A stretch of DNA of 64,000 nucleotides from Tardiphaga robiniae (lineage in GTDB: Bacteria; Pseudomonadota; Alphaproteobacteria; Rhizobiales; Xanthobacteraceae). Below the pieces are notes generated by a model. It searched no databases. It saw only the letters and a program-made list of their open reading frames with translations, and had not been told where the DNA came from. Shown here in pieces: positions 1-8,407 of this stretch (position 1 is the stretch's first letter; every line of letters begins with the position of its first letter). Position numbers and translations under genes: made by a program. Location: positions 434,001 to 498,000 of the forward strand of contig NZ_LVYV01000023.1 of the NCBI RefSeq assembly GCF_001618955.1, read 5' to 3'.

Positions 1-194
1 GCCAATACCGCGCCGATTAGCGCGTTGAGCCCGGGATTGGCAAAGAAAGCGAGAACGATCTGCTTGTAGAGCACGGTCATGATCAGACCGCAGAGCACCA
101 AAAACACCAGCATTCGGACCAGGAAGATCCGGGGCGATGAGAGCTTGGTCAGTTCGATCTCCATCGCGGAGCGGGAGGAGGAGCCAGGCGCCAT
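1..194 (-). CDS. MotA/TolQ/ExbB-type membrane protein, 5' end only
   Basis: Only the first 64 codons are in the window; the gene runs off the left edge. The start is the ATG complementary to 192-194. A short polar N-terminus leads into a charged stretch (MEIELTKLSSPRIF) and a strongly hydrophobic segment at about residues 26-45, followed by a second hydrophobic stretch. From memory, this N-terminus resembles alphaproteobacterial proteins annotated as MotA/TolQ/ExbB proton-channel family, whose conserved channel domain would lie beyond the edge. The family call therefore rests on the N-terminal pattern alone. The membrane location is well supported; the function is tentative. Confidence 0.5.
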   Translation of the reverse strand, partial: MAPGSSSRSAMEIELTKLSSPRIFLVRMLVFLVLCGLIMTVLYKQIVLAFFANPGLNALIGAVL

Positions 195-575
195 GTGCTG
201 ATCATCTGCATGCGAGGAAAAGGTTCGACGCGCAATATGGCACAGCCCCGCGACAAAAAAAGATCGGATACTGCCGGAATCAGCGATGTCACCGGGAACT
301 TCCAGTTGAAACCCGGTTTGATCTGGCGCGTATTCGTAAAAAACCTTTTTGTTGAGCCGTTTACGGGCTCCTGCATGGCGCTTCTATAGTTGCAAGCGCT
401 GGTGACAATTGCGGTCTCGCTCTCGGTTCTGACGTCACTTGCCTGAGTGGTGCAACAGCGCTCCGGCAACTCCGGTTTGGTCGATACGATCTGGACCTCT
501 CGCTCGGCGTTGTCGGCGCATGCAATGCGCTATGGCCAGTGCCGGGGGGCGTAGCTGAATATCTGGCAATGGCTC

Positions 576-973
576 TTCCCGACGCTGATCGAGATGTTCG
601 AGCACATGATGAACCTCGCGGGTTGATGACATGCGTGCGGTCATGGCTGGCACCGGACGGCCGCTTCTTCATGCACATCTTCACTGGCGGCGTGATGCCC
701 AGCCATCATCTCATTCGGCAATATGCAGACACATTCGCGATGGAGAAGGAGGGCGCTGGAGCGGTACGCATTACGCGCGCACGGCGAATGACCGGCTCGA
801 CAATTTCGATTCTCACCGCGACGAGATCGAACGCATCCTGCGTCCGGTCTATAGATGCAACACCGCATATGGATGCGGCGCTGGTGCTGATTCCTTCTGC
901 GACCGCAGGCTTGTCTGTCTATGCGGATGGAAGCCAATGGGGGCGTGAGCCACTATCGAATGGCCGCCGTTAA
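576..973 (+). pseudogene. Decayed cyclopropane-fatty-acid-synthase-like SAM methyltransferase
   Basis: Fragments of one protein family appear in successive reading frames. FPTLIEMFEHMMNLAG (from 576) ends at stop codons. A second frame gives MTCVRSWLAPDGRFFMHIF followed by GGVMPSHHLIRQYADTF. A third gives WSGTHYARTAND and NFDSHRDEIERILRPVY. The end matches the usual C-terminus (YADGSQWG, then a frame change to SHYRMAAV before the TAA at 971). Family members normally carry about 20 residues between the HIFT and GGVMPSHH motifs; these are missing, so there is an internal deletion as well as several frameshifts. The N-terminal SAM-binding half is not recognisable upstream. The 144-residue open frame at 539-973 is an artefact of this decay. 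Confidence 0.8.
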
Positions 974-1213
974 CTAAACGTGTGCCGGTTCCATCCGATT
1001 CACGTTCGCGTGAGGCTCGAAAGCCTTTGTGAGTTCAATATGATAGGCCGTGTGGCAATGCGCCGCCTCGATATGTATTGCGCCGCAGCACCGCGGTTTT
1101 TATTCTAAGCTATCAAAGAAGTTCGATAAATCCGGCTACGCGCATGAAGACCACAGAGGTCCGGCGTATCCGTTGATGCATATTCGAATGCGCAACTTGG
1201 GATAACAAATTAA
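974..1213. other. Spacer upstream of the RND pump genes
   Basis: 240 bases separate the methyltransferase remnant from the efflux operon. I see no gene and no divergent TetR- or MarR-type regulator, which often accompanies RND pumps. The promoter of the pump operon presumably lies here. The stretch 195-575, left of the pseudogene, likewise holds no gene I can support. Confidence 0.5.
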
Positions 1214-2428
1214 ATGTCGATGTTGAACGCACGCTCTGCAGGCTTCGTGCTTCTGCTGGCGGGACTCGCACCCGTGCTCGCAGGATGCAAAGAACCCAAG
1301 GACGCGGTGGCGTCAGCGCCGCCGCAGGTGAGCGAGCCTGAAGTCAGCATCATTTCCGTCACGCAACAGCGACGTGCGCTGGTTCGCGAATTGCCCGGAC
1401 GTATCGCGCCGACGCGCGTTGCCGATGTGCGGTCGCGTGTGTCGGGCATTATCATCGAACGCGCGTTTCATCAGGGTACCGAGGTGAAGGCGGGTGACAC
1501 GCTGTATCGCATCGATCCGAAGCCGTTCGAGGTGGAATTGCAGTCCGCAAAGGCGTCGCTTCACAAGGCGGAAGCTGCCTATGACCTCGCGTCGATGCAG
1601 GCCAAGCGCGTGTCGGGTCTTGCACTGCAAAAAGCAGTCTCCGAAGCCGAAGCCGAGAAAGCAGTCGGTGCGCAGCGTCAGGCTGAAGCCGAAATTGCAT
1701 CCAAGAAAGCCGACGTCGCGCGTGCGCGCCTCAATCTGGACTATGCAACTATCCGCGCGCCGATCGACGGCATTGTCGGAGCCGCTCTGGTGACCGAAGG
1801 TGCGCTGCTTGCGCAGAACGACAACACGAATCTCGCCACCATTCAGCAGCTCGATCCGATCTATGCCGATTTCACGCAGTCGGTGTCCGAACTGAATAAC
1901 TTGCGCCGCTCTTTCGAGACCGGCGATCTCGAGCGGATCGCGCCTGGCGCGGCCAAGGTGAGACTGATGCTTGACGACGGCACGCTCTATTCGCTGCCGG
2001 GCAAGCTGCTGTTCTCCGAAGCCAAGGTCGACACCTTCACGGGTCAGGTAACGCTGCGCGGCGAATTTCCGAACCCGAAGCGTGAGCTGTTACCGGGCAT
2101 GTATGTCCGTGTGCAGATCGAGCAGGGCATCGACACCGACGCCATTGCCGTTCCGCAGCAGGCAGTGCAGCGTAATGGCGGTGGCGGCGCCGAAGTTTTC
2201 GTCGTCAAGGATGACGGTCATGTTGCGGTCCAGATGGTACGAACGGGTGCCGTGCAGGACGGTCAGTGGTTCGTGACCGAAGGCCTGAAGGGCGGCGAGC
2301 GCGTCGTGGTCGAGGGCTTCCAGAAATTCGCTGCAGGCGACAAGGTCAAGGCGACCGTCTGGACTGATGCGAATGCCACTGCGGGCCTTCCGCCCGAGGG
2401 GCAGAAAACCACTCAAGCGCGTCCCTGA
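1214..2428 (+). CDS. RND efflux periplasmic adaptor (membrane fusion lipoprotein)
   Basis: 404 residues, normal for AcrA/MexA-type adaptors. The N-terminus is a lipoprotein signal with lipobox LAGC, the acylated Cys being residue 25, so the protein should be anchored to the inner membrane from the periplasmic side. The biotinyl-lipoyl half-motifs flank an alpha-helical hairpin (about residues 100-170, rich in Ala, Glu and Lys). The family motif LDYATIRAPIDGIVG follows, then beta-barrel and membrane-proximal domains. It bridges the inner-membrane pump encoded 10 bases downstream to an outer-membrane channel that is not encoded here. A second ATG two codons in is an equally possible start. Substrates cannot be read from the sequence. 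Confidence 0.93.
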   Translation: MSMLNARSAGFVLLLAGLAPVLAGCKEPKDAVASAPPQVSEPEVSIISVTQQRRALVRELPGRIAPTRVADVRSRVSGIIIERAFHQGTEVKAGDTLYRIDPKPFEVELQSAKASLHKAEAAYDLASMQAKRVSGLALQKAVSEAEAEKAVGAQRQAEAEIASKKADVARARLNLDYATIRAPIDGIVGAALVTEGALLAQNDNTNLATIQQLDPIYADFTQSVSELNNLRRSFETGDLERIAPGAAKVRLMLDDGTLYSLPGKLLFSEAKVDTFTGQVTLRGEFPNPKRELLPGMYVRVQIEQGIDTDAIAVPQQAVQRNGGGGAEVFVVKDDGHVAVQMVRTGAVQDGQWFVTEGLKGGERVVVEGFQKFAAGDKVKATVWTDANATAGLPPEGQKTTQARP

Positions 2429-2438
2429 GTAAATCGAC

Positions 2439-5400
2439 ATGGCTAGTTTTTTCATCGACAGGCCGATTTTTGCCTGGGTCGTCGCGCTTTTCATTTGTCT
2501 TTTCGGCGCCATCGCGATTCCGCAGTTGCCGATTGCGCAGTATCCGATCATCGCGCCGCCATCGATTTCGATCTCGACCAGCTATCCCGGTGCGTCTCCG
2601 GAGAATCTCTACAACAGCGTGACGCGGCTGATTGAAGAGGAGCTCAACGGCGCTGCGGGCATCCTGAACTTCGAATCGACCAGCGACTCGCTGGGTGCCG
2701 TCGAAATCATCGCGAACTTCCAGCCCGGCACCGATACCAGTCAGGCGTCAGTCGAAGTGCAGAACCGCCTGAAGCGCGTGGAAGCGCGTCTGCCGCGTGC
2801 CGTGATTCAGCAGGGTATCCTGGTCGAGGAAGCCTCTGCCGCGGTGCTGAACATCATCACGCTGCGCTCCACCGATAACAGCCTGGATGAAGTCGGCCTC
2901 GGCGACTTCATGATCCGCAACATCCTTGGCGAAATTCGTCGTATCCCCGGCGTCGGCCGTGCCTCGCTGTATTCCACCGAGCGCTCGCTGCGTGTCTGGG
3001 TCGATCCCGCCAAGCTGGTTGGCTACAATCTGACCTCCGACGACGTAAACAAGGCCATCACCGCGCAGAACGCCCAGGTCGCCTCCGGCAGCGTCGGCGC
3101 CGAGCCGTCGACAGCGACCACCAAGACGTCGTCACTGGTGCTCGTCAAAGGCCAGCTCTCCACGCCGGAAGAATTCGGCGCCATTGTGCTACGCGCCAAT
3201 TCCGATGGCTCGACCGTGCGGTTGCGCGACGTCGCCCGTATCGAGATCGGCGGCCTCAGCTACCAATTCACCACGCGCCTGAACGGCCAGCCGACGGCCG
3301 GCCTGTCGGTGTTGATGTCCCCGAAGGGCAACGCGCTGGCGACGGCGTCCGCAATTGAAGCCAAGATGAAGGAGCTGTCGAACTTCTTCCCTGCTAACAT
3401 CGCTTACGACATTCCGTACAACGTCACGCCGGTGGTCAAAGCATCGATCATGAAGGTGGTGACGACGCTGATCGAGGCGGTTGTCCTCGTCTTCATCGTG
3501 ATGTTCATCTTCCTGCAGAATTTCCGCTACACGCTGATCCCGACCATCGTCGTGCCCATCGCGCTGCTCGGCACCTGCACGATGCTGTTGTTGGCCGGCT
3601 ATTCGATCAACATGCTGACCATGTTCGGCATGGTGCTGGCCGTCGGCATCCTGGTCGACGATGCCATCGTCGTGGTCGAGAACGTCGAGCGCATCATGAG
3701 CGAGGAGGGGCTTCCGCCGAAGGAAGCCACCAAGAAGGCGATGGGCCAGATCTCCGGCGCCATCATCGGTGTCACACTGGTGATGATCGGCGTGTTCGTG
3801 CCGATGGCGTTCTTCCCCGGCTCAGTGGGCATCATCTATCGCCAGTTCTCTGTCACCATGGTTGCCTCGATCGCGTTCTCCGCGCTGCTGGCGCTGTCGC
3901 TGACGCCGGCGCTTTGCGCAACCTTCCTGAAGCCGATCAAGGAAGGACACGGCCATGCCAAGAAGGGCGTGTTCGGCTGGTTCAATCGCAAGCTCGACGC
4001 CACCCGCGATGGCTATTCAAGGACAGTGGGCTGGTCGATCCAACGCACCGGACGCTTGCTGATCGTCTATGTCGCGCTGCTGGTGGGACTGACCTGGGGC
4101 TTCATGCGGATGCCCGGCGGCTTTCTGCCGATTGACGATCAGGGCTTCATCACCACTGACGTGCAGACGCCGTCGGACTCCTCGTTCGCCCGCACTGAAA
4201 GTGCCATCGAAAAGGTCGAGGAATATCTGAAGAAGCGTTCCGGCATCGAGAGTGTCGTGTTCCTCACCGGCTTCAGCTTCCTCGGGCAGGGCATGAACAC
4301 CGCGCAGGCCTTTATCACCCTGAAGGACTGGGCTGAACGCCCACCCGGCGATTCCGCCGCGGCGCTAGTCAACGATATCAATCGGGAATTGTCGTCGATC
4401 CGCGACGCCAAGATCTCCGCTTTGCAGCCGCCGCCGATCGATAACCTCGGCAACTCTTCAGGCTTCAGCTTCCGCCTCCAGGACCGCGGCCAGAAGGGGT
4501 TCGTCGCGCTTAATGCTGCATCCGACAAGCTGATCGCGGACGCCAATGCCAGCCCGGTGTTGCAGAAGGTGTTCGTCGAAGGTTTGCCACCGGCGCCGTT
4601 GGTCAATCTGATGATCGACCGTGAAAAGGCCGGCGCCTTCGGCGTCACCTTCGAGGACATCAACAGCACGATCTCGACCAATCTCGGCTCGAACTACATC
4701 AACGACTTCCCGAACCGCGGCCGCATGCAGCGCGTCGTGGTGCAGTCCGAGGCCGCCAACCGGATGAACGCGGCCGACATCCTGAACTACAATGTCAAGA
4801 ATAGCCGCGGACAGCTGGTGCCGTTCTCGTCCTTTGCCACGGTGGAATGGGCGAAGGGGCCGACCCAGATCGCCGGCTTCAACTTCTATCCGGCGGTGCG
4901 AATCTCCGGCGAGGCCCGGCCCGGTTTCACCTCGGGCGACGCCATCAAGGAGATGGAGCGTCTGGCTGGCCTGTTGCCGCGCGGTTTCGGCTTCGAGTGG
5001 ACCGGCCAGTCGCTGCAGGAGAAGCTATCGGGCTCGCAGGCGCCGTTCCTGCTCGCGCTGTCGGCGCTAGTGGTGTTCCTGGTGCTCGCAGCGCTTTATG
5101 AGAGCTGGACGATCCCGGTGGCCGTGCTGATGACGGTGCCGCTCGGCATCGTCGGCGCCGTGCTGGCGGCGAATTTGCGCGGCCTGCCGAACGACGTGTA
5201 CTTCACGGTGGGTCTGATTACGATCATCGGTCTTGCGGCCAAGAATGCTATTCTGATTATCGAATTCGCCAAGGACCTGCGCGCGCAAGGCAAGTCGCTG
5301 GTGGATGCCACGATGGAAGCCTGCTTCCTGCGCTTCCGCCCGATTGTGATGACCGGTCTCGCCTTTATCTGCGGTGTGTTGCCGATGGTCGTCGCATCGG

Positions 5401-5594
5401 GCGCCGGCGGTGCCAGCCAGCAGGCGCTTGGGACGTCGGTTACCGGCGGCATGATCGCGGTGGTGATCCTGGCGCTGCTGATGGTGCCAGTGTTCTTCGT
5501 GTCGGTGCAGCGGCTGTTCTCGCCGGACAAGGCGCCGAAGACGGAAGAGACGAAGTCAGGCGAAGAGCCCGCGGTTTCGCCCTCGCATTCTTAA
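2439..5594 (+). CDS. RND multidrug efflux inner-membrane transporter (AcrB/MexB family)
   Basis: 1051 residues, the usual length for the hydrophobe/amphiphile efflux (HAE1) family. The N-terminus FFIDRPIFAWV is typical. The two proton-relay aspartates in TM4 are present as D407 and D408 (GILVDDAIVVVENVER), and the TM10 lysine as K935 (LAAKNAILI). Two large periplasmic loops and twelve predicted membrane segments complete the pattern. It acts as a trimeric proton/drug antiporter with the adaptor encoded just upstream. A polar tail rich in Glu, Lys and Ser ends the protein. A palindromic repeat follows the stop codon. Drug range unknown. Confidence 0.95.
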   Translation: MASFFIDRPIFAWVVALFICLFGAIAIPQLPIAQYPIIAPPSISISTSYPGASPENLYNSVTRLIEEELNGAAGILNFESTSDSLGAVEIIANFQPGTDTSQASVEVQNRLKRVEARLPRAVIQQGILVEEASAAVLNIITLRSTDNSLDEVGLGDFMIRNILGEIRRIPGVGRASLYSTERSLRVWVDPAKLVGYNLTSDDVNKAITAQNAQVASGSVGAEPSTATTKTSSLVLVKGQLSTPEEFGAIVLRANSDGSTVRLRDVARIEIGGLSYQFTTRLNGQPTAGLSVLMSPKGNALATASAIEAKMKELSNFFPANIAYDIPYNVTPVVKASIMKVVTTLIEAVVLVFIVMFIFLQNFRYTLIPTIVVPIALLGTCTMLLLAGYSINMLTMFGMVLAVGILVDDAIVVVENVERIMSEEGLPPKEATKKAMGQISGAIIGVTLVMIGVFVPMAFFPGSVGIIYRQFSVTMVASIAFSALLALSLTPALCATFLKPIKEGHGHAKKGVFGWFNRKLDATRDGYSRTVGWSIQRTGRLLIVYVALLVGLTWGFMRMPGGFLPIDDQGFITTDVQTPSDSSFARTESAIEKVEEYLKKRSGIESVVFLTGFSFLGQGMNTAQAFITLKDWAERPPGDSAAALVNDINRELSSIRDAKISALQPPPIDNLGNSSGFSFRLQDRGQKGFVALNAASDKLIADANASPVLQKVFVEGLPPAPLVNLMIDREKAGAFGVTFEDINSTISTNLGSNYINDFPNRGRMQRVVVQSEAANRMNAADILNYNVKNSRGQLVPFSSFATVEWAKGPTQIAGFNFYPAVRISGEARPGFTSGDAIKEMERLAGLLPRGFGFEWTGQSLQEKLSGSQAPFLLALSALVVFLVLAALYESWTIPVAVLMTVPLGIVGAVLAANLRGLPNDVYFTVGLITIIGLAAKNAILIIEFAKDLRAQGKSLVDATMEACFLRFRPIVMTGLAFICGVLPMVVASGAGGASQQALGTSVTGGMIAVVILALLMVPVFFVSVQRLFSPDKAPKTEETKSGEEPAVSPSHS

Positions 5595-5617
5595 AGAGTC
5601 GAGGGCGACCTACACTC

Positions 5618-5739
5618 GTCATTCCGGGGCGCAGGACAGCGGCGAAGCCGCTGGCAGGCGAACCCGGAATCCCGATGTGTTCAGTCATGTCGAGATTCCG
5701 GGTTCGCGCGCGCAAGGTGCGCCCGCGCCCCGGAATGAC
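5618..5739. repeat. 122-bp nested palindromic intergenic repeat
   Basis: The outer arms GTCATTCCGGGGCGC (5618-5632) and its exact complement (5725-5739) enclose a second perfect pair, CGAACCCGGAATC (5659-5671) and its complement (5694-5706). The unit fills the gap between two convergent genes. Seen: the two perfect arm pairs. From general knowledge, similar elements recur in intergenic regions of Bradyrhizobium-group genomes. Inferred: in RNA it would fold into a long rod and could end transcription from both sides. Confidence 0.85.
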
Positions 5740-5750
5740 AGCGCTGTTGT

Positions 5751-6542
5751 TTACTTCGTCAGCGGCCGCAGGATCTTCGTCAGCGCGCCGTGGACGAATT
5801 CGTTGCCGGCAACGACGTTGCCGGTCGTCAGCACATCACCGCCATTGATATCGCCAACAGTACCGCCGGCTTCCTTGATCAGGATCAGGCCGGCAGCGAT
5901 GTCCCAAGGCTGCAGGTTGCGCTCCCAATAGCCATCGAGGCGACCGGCTGCGACGAAGGCCAGATCGAGCGAGGCCGCGCCGAAGCGGCGCAGGCCGGCA
6001 ACCTTCGGCTGCAACGCGGCCATTTCGTTGCGTGACAATTCGAAGTCGCCGCGGCCGATATGCGGCAGGCCGCAGGCGATCACGCATTCGTTGAGCTGCT
6101 TGCGGCCGGCGACGCGCAGGCGGGTGTCGTTGAGGAACGCGCCCGAGCCCTTCTCTGCCATATAGAGTTCGTCATTGGCCGGATTGTAGATCAGGCCGGC
6201 AATCACCTGACCTTCGCGCGCCAGACCGATCGAGACTGCGAATTGCGGGATGCCGTGCAGGAAGTTGGTGGTGCCATCGAGCGGATCGACGATCCAGGTG
6301 TGGCTCTTGTCGGTGCCGTCGCGGTTGCCACCTTCCTCGCCGAGGAAGCCATAGCCCGGGCGAGCCTTGTTGAGGTCCGTATAGAGCATCTCCTCGGCCC
6401 GCTTGTCGGCGAGGCTGACGAAATTGGCGGGGCCCTTCATCGAGACCTGCAGGTTCTCGATCTCGCCGAGATCGCGTTTCAGGCTGCGGCCGGCGCGGCG
6501 CGCGGCTTTCACCATCACGTTCATAAGGGCTGAATTGATCAT
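5751..6542 (-). CDS. suhB: Inositol monophosphatase family protein (SuhB-like)
   Basis: 263 residues, full length for the family. Metal- and substrate-binding motifs are intact: GEE at about 68-70, WIVDPLDGTTNF at 83-94, and the C-terminal LQPWDIAAG motif. It is expected to hydrolyse myo-inositol-1-phosphate or related sugar phosphates with Mg2+; SuhB homologues also take part in rRNA antitermination in E. coli. The start is the ATG complementary to 6540-6542. The next gene upstream on this strand ends 101 bases away, so it may have its own promoter or be the last gene of the aldolase operon. Confidence 0.92.
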   Translation of the reverse strand: MINSALMNVMVKAARRAGRSLKRDLGEIENLQVSMKGPANFVSLADKRAEEMLYTDLNKARPGYGFLGEEGGNRDGTDKSHTWIVDPLDGTTNFLHGIPQFAVSIGLAREGQVIAGLIYNPANDELYMAEKGSGAFLNDTRLRVAGRKQLNECVIACGLPHIGRGDFELSRNEMAALQPKVAGLRRFGAASLDLAFVAAGRLDGYWERNLQPWDIAAGLILIKEAGGTVGDINGGDVLTTGNVVAGNEFVHGALTKILRPLTK

Positions 6543-6643
6543 GCGTTCGTCTCACGACGACCTGACGGCAGGTCTGATTGGGGTTGCTGAGGCGATGGGT
6601 GCCCTGCGAGCGGCATCTCGTCAAGGCAAGATCGCTACAGGGG

Positions 6644-7714
6644 TCATTTCTGGGTCGTGCCCAGCCACTTCTTGGCGGCTTCCTGGGCCTTGGTCTTTTC
6701 CTCGGGGGTGGCCTGGGCCAGAAGCTCGTCGAGCATCAGGTCCCCCTTTCCGGCGGTTTTGGCGACGATGTGCCATTTCAGACCTTCCAGCCGGTCGTCT
6801 GTATTGGTGCGGAGCGCCAGCACCCGGGCGAGGCGGTTCTGGGCGATCGGGCTGTTCTGTTTGGAGGCCTTACGAAGCAGGGCGATGGCCGCAGCCTCGT
6901 TCTTGGGAGTTCCCGTGCCGTTATAGAGCGCAATGGCATATTCGACCTCGGCGTCGACATTGTCGGCCAGTGACGCCGCCTGGAGCAGGCGGACCGCCTT
7001 GTCGATGCTTTTCTCGACGCCAGTGCCTTCCTTGTAGAACGTCGCCAGCGCGTATTGCGCTTCGGGGTTACCGGCATCGGCGGCGACGCGGAGCAGTTCG
7101 GCCGAGCGCTTAACGTCCTGTGGCAGCGTCTGCCCGTCGAGATAGAGCAGCGCCAGATTGTAGGCGGCCTTGGGATTGCCGAGCTTGGCGGAGGATGCCA
7201 GCAGCTTCACGGCCTCATCGCGTTTGCCGACATTGCCGCGATCCGACAGTCGCAGCATCGCCAGCGCGAACATGGCCTCGCGGTCGCCGCGTTCCGACGC
7301 GCGCTGATACCATTCTGCAGCTTTCGCATAGTCGCGTTTGACCCCCAATGCATTGGCGTAGAGTTCGCCAAGCATGGTCATCGCCTTCGGGTCGTTGTTC
7401 TCCTGCGCGCGCTTGTTGGCGAGGTCGAAAGCGGTCTTGTACTGCCCACGTTGATAGGCGCCATAGACCAGATCGGCATTGGGGTCGGTCGGTGCGGCTT
7501 CTGCAGGTTGCGCGGGTTTTTCAGCAGGCGGCGCAGGAGCTTTCTTCGCTGCTGTCGGCGCTTTCGCCGGTGCCGGCGCCTTTTTTGGCGCTGCCTTGCT
7601 TGCAGCCGGTGGCGGCGTCTGCACGCCCGGCGGCGTCAGGGAAATCTGCGCGGGCGCGCAGGCTGCCCAGGCAACGCAGCCGGCAATCACAGTGAGGGAA
7701 CGCAGAATTTTCAT
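6644..7714 (-). CDS. Exported Sel1-repeat (TPR-like) protein
   Basis: 356 residues. A hydrophobic signal peptide ends near AWAACAPA. A low-complexity linker of Pro, Ala and Lys follows (about residues 30-75), then a solenoid of Sel1-type repeats from about 80 to 300, with recurring patterns such as AYNLALLYLDG, AQYALATFYKEGTG and VEYAIALYNGTG. Such solenoids bind proteins; the linker would let the domain reach across the periplasm. The gene starts 7 bases after the ThiE-fold gene stops, so the two are very likely co-transcribed. No enzymatic motif is present and the partner is unknown. Confidence 0.85.
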   Translation of the reverse strand: MKILRSLTVIAGCVAWAACAPAQISLTPPGVQTPPPAASKAAPKKAPAPAKAPTAAKKAPAPPAEKPAQPAEAAPTDPNADLVYGAYQRGQYKTAFDLANKRAQENNDPKAMTMLGELYANALGVKRDYAKAAEWYQRASERGDREAMFALAMLRLSDRGNVGKRDEAVKLLASSAKLGNPKAAYNLALLYLDGQTLPQDVKRSAELLRVAADAGNPEAQYALATFYKEGTGVEKSIDKAVRLLQAASLADNVDAEVEYAIALYNGTGTPKNEAAAIALLRKASKQNSPIAQNRLARVLALRTNTDDRLEGLKWHIVAKTAGKGDLMLDELLAQATPEEKTKAQEAAKKWLGTTQK

Positions 7715-7721
7715 TCCGGCG

Positions 7722-8405
7722 TTATTCCTGTTCGACTTTGGACTGCCCCGAGACGAGCGCCGCGTATCCCTGCTGGATCGCCTTCTCTGCGTCCATCAAG
7801 GCAGCAGCAGCACCGCGCGCGTCGTTCCAGATGACGTCGCCGACCAGCACGAAGTCGGCGCCAGCGGCTGCGAACTCCTTGGCCTCGTCGAGCGTAGCGG
7901 CGAAGCCCACGCAAGGCGGTTCGAACAATTCGGCCCACCACTGCAGGCGCTCAGCAATCGCATCTGTCGATGGGCGCTGGCCCTTGGTGTCGGGTTCGCC
8001 GAACAACACGTAGTCGGCACCGGCTTCGCCTGCAGCCATCGCGTTATGGCGTGTCGACAGTCCACCGCAGCCTGCAATGCGATCGGGCTTCAGCGAGGGC
8101 AGTGCATCCTGCAAGGGAGCAAGACCGGGCAGATGCGCGCCATCGGCGCCGCCGCGTGCGACGAGCTCGACGTTGCCTTCGACCAGCATGGCGGCGCCGC
8201 TGATCTGGATGACAGGCGCCAGCGTCTTGATACGGGTGATCATGGTGCGCTGGTCGGTCGTCGCCAGTCGCACCAGGACGGCAGCGACATCTGCTTTCTC
8301 AAGAAGAGCAGGCAGGTTCGCGACCAGCGACGACGGATCGTCCACGACAGGCGTCGCGAGATAGAGACGCGGCATCGGCGGCGGCGGGACGGGTTTGGAA
8401 GCCAA
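7722..8405 (-). CDS. Divergent ThiE-fold (thiamine phosphate synthase-like) protein
   Basis: 227 residues with a TIM-barrel pattern like ThiE: GADGAHLPG (about 105-113) and GADYVLFGEPDTKG (about 149-162) match the family GADGVHLGQ and GADYVGFG motifs. However, the Gln-x-Arg-x-Lys diphosphate-binding strand is not recognisable, the usual Asn-Asp is replaced by EGN, and HLGQ has become HLPG. Automatic annotation would call it thiamine phosphate synthase; I would not rely on that reaction. It sits 2 bases after the class I aldolase gene and 7 bases before the Sel1 gene, and no other thiamine genes are near. Confidence 0.75.
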   Translation of the reverse strand: MASKPVPPPPMPRLYLATPVVDDPSSLVANLPALLEKADVAAVLVRLATTDQRTMITRIKTLAPVIQISGAAMLVEGNVELVARGGADGAHLPGLAPLQDALPSLKPDRIAGCGGLSTRHNAMAAGEAGADYVLFGEPDTKGQRPSTDAIAERLQWWAELFEPPCVGFAATLDEAKEFAAAGADFVLVGDVIWNDARGAAAALMDAEKAIQQGYAALVSGQSKVEQE

Positions 8406-8407
8406 GA

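Noticed and set aside
539-973. Open frame of 144 codons that looks like an intact small gene
   Set aside because: Only its middle part matches the methyltransferase family; the neighbouring family blocks are in other frames, so it is a stretch of pseudogene.
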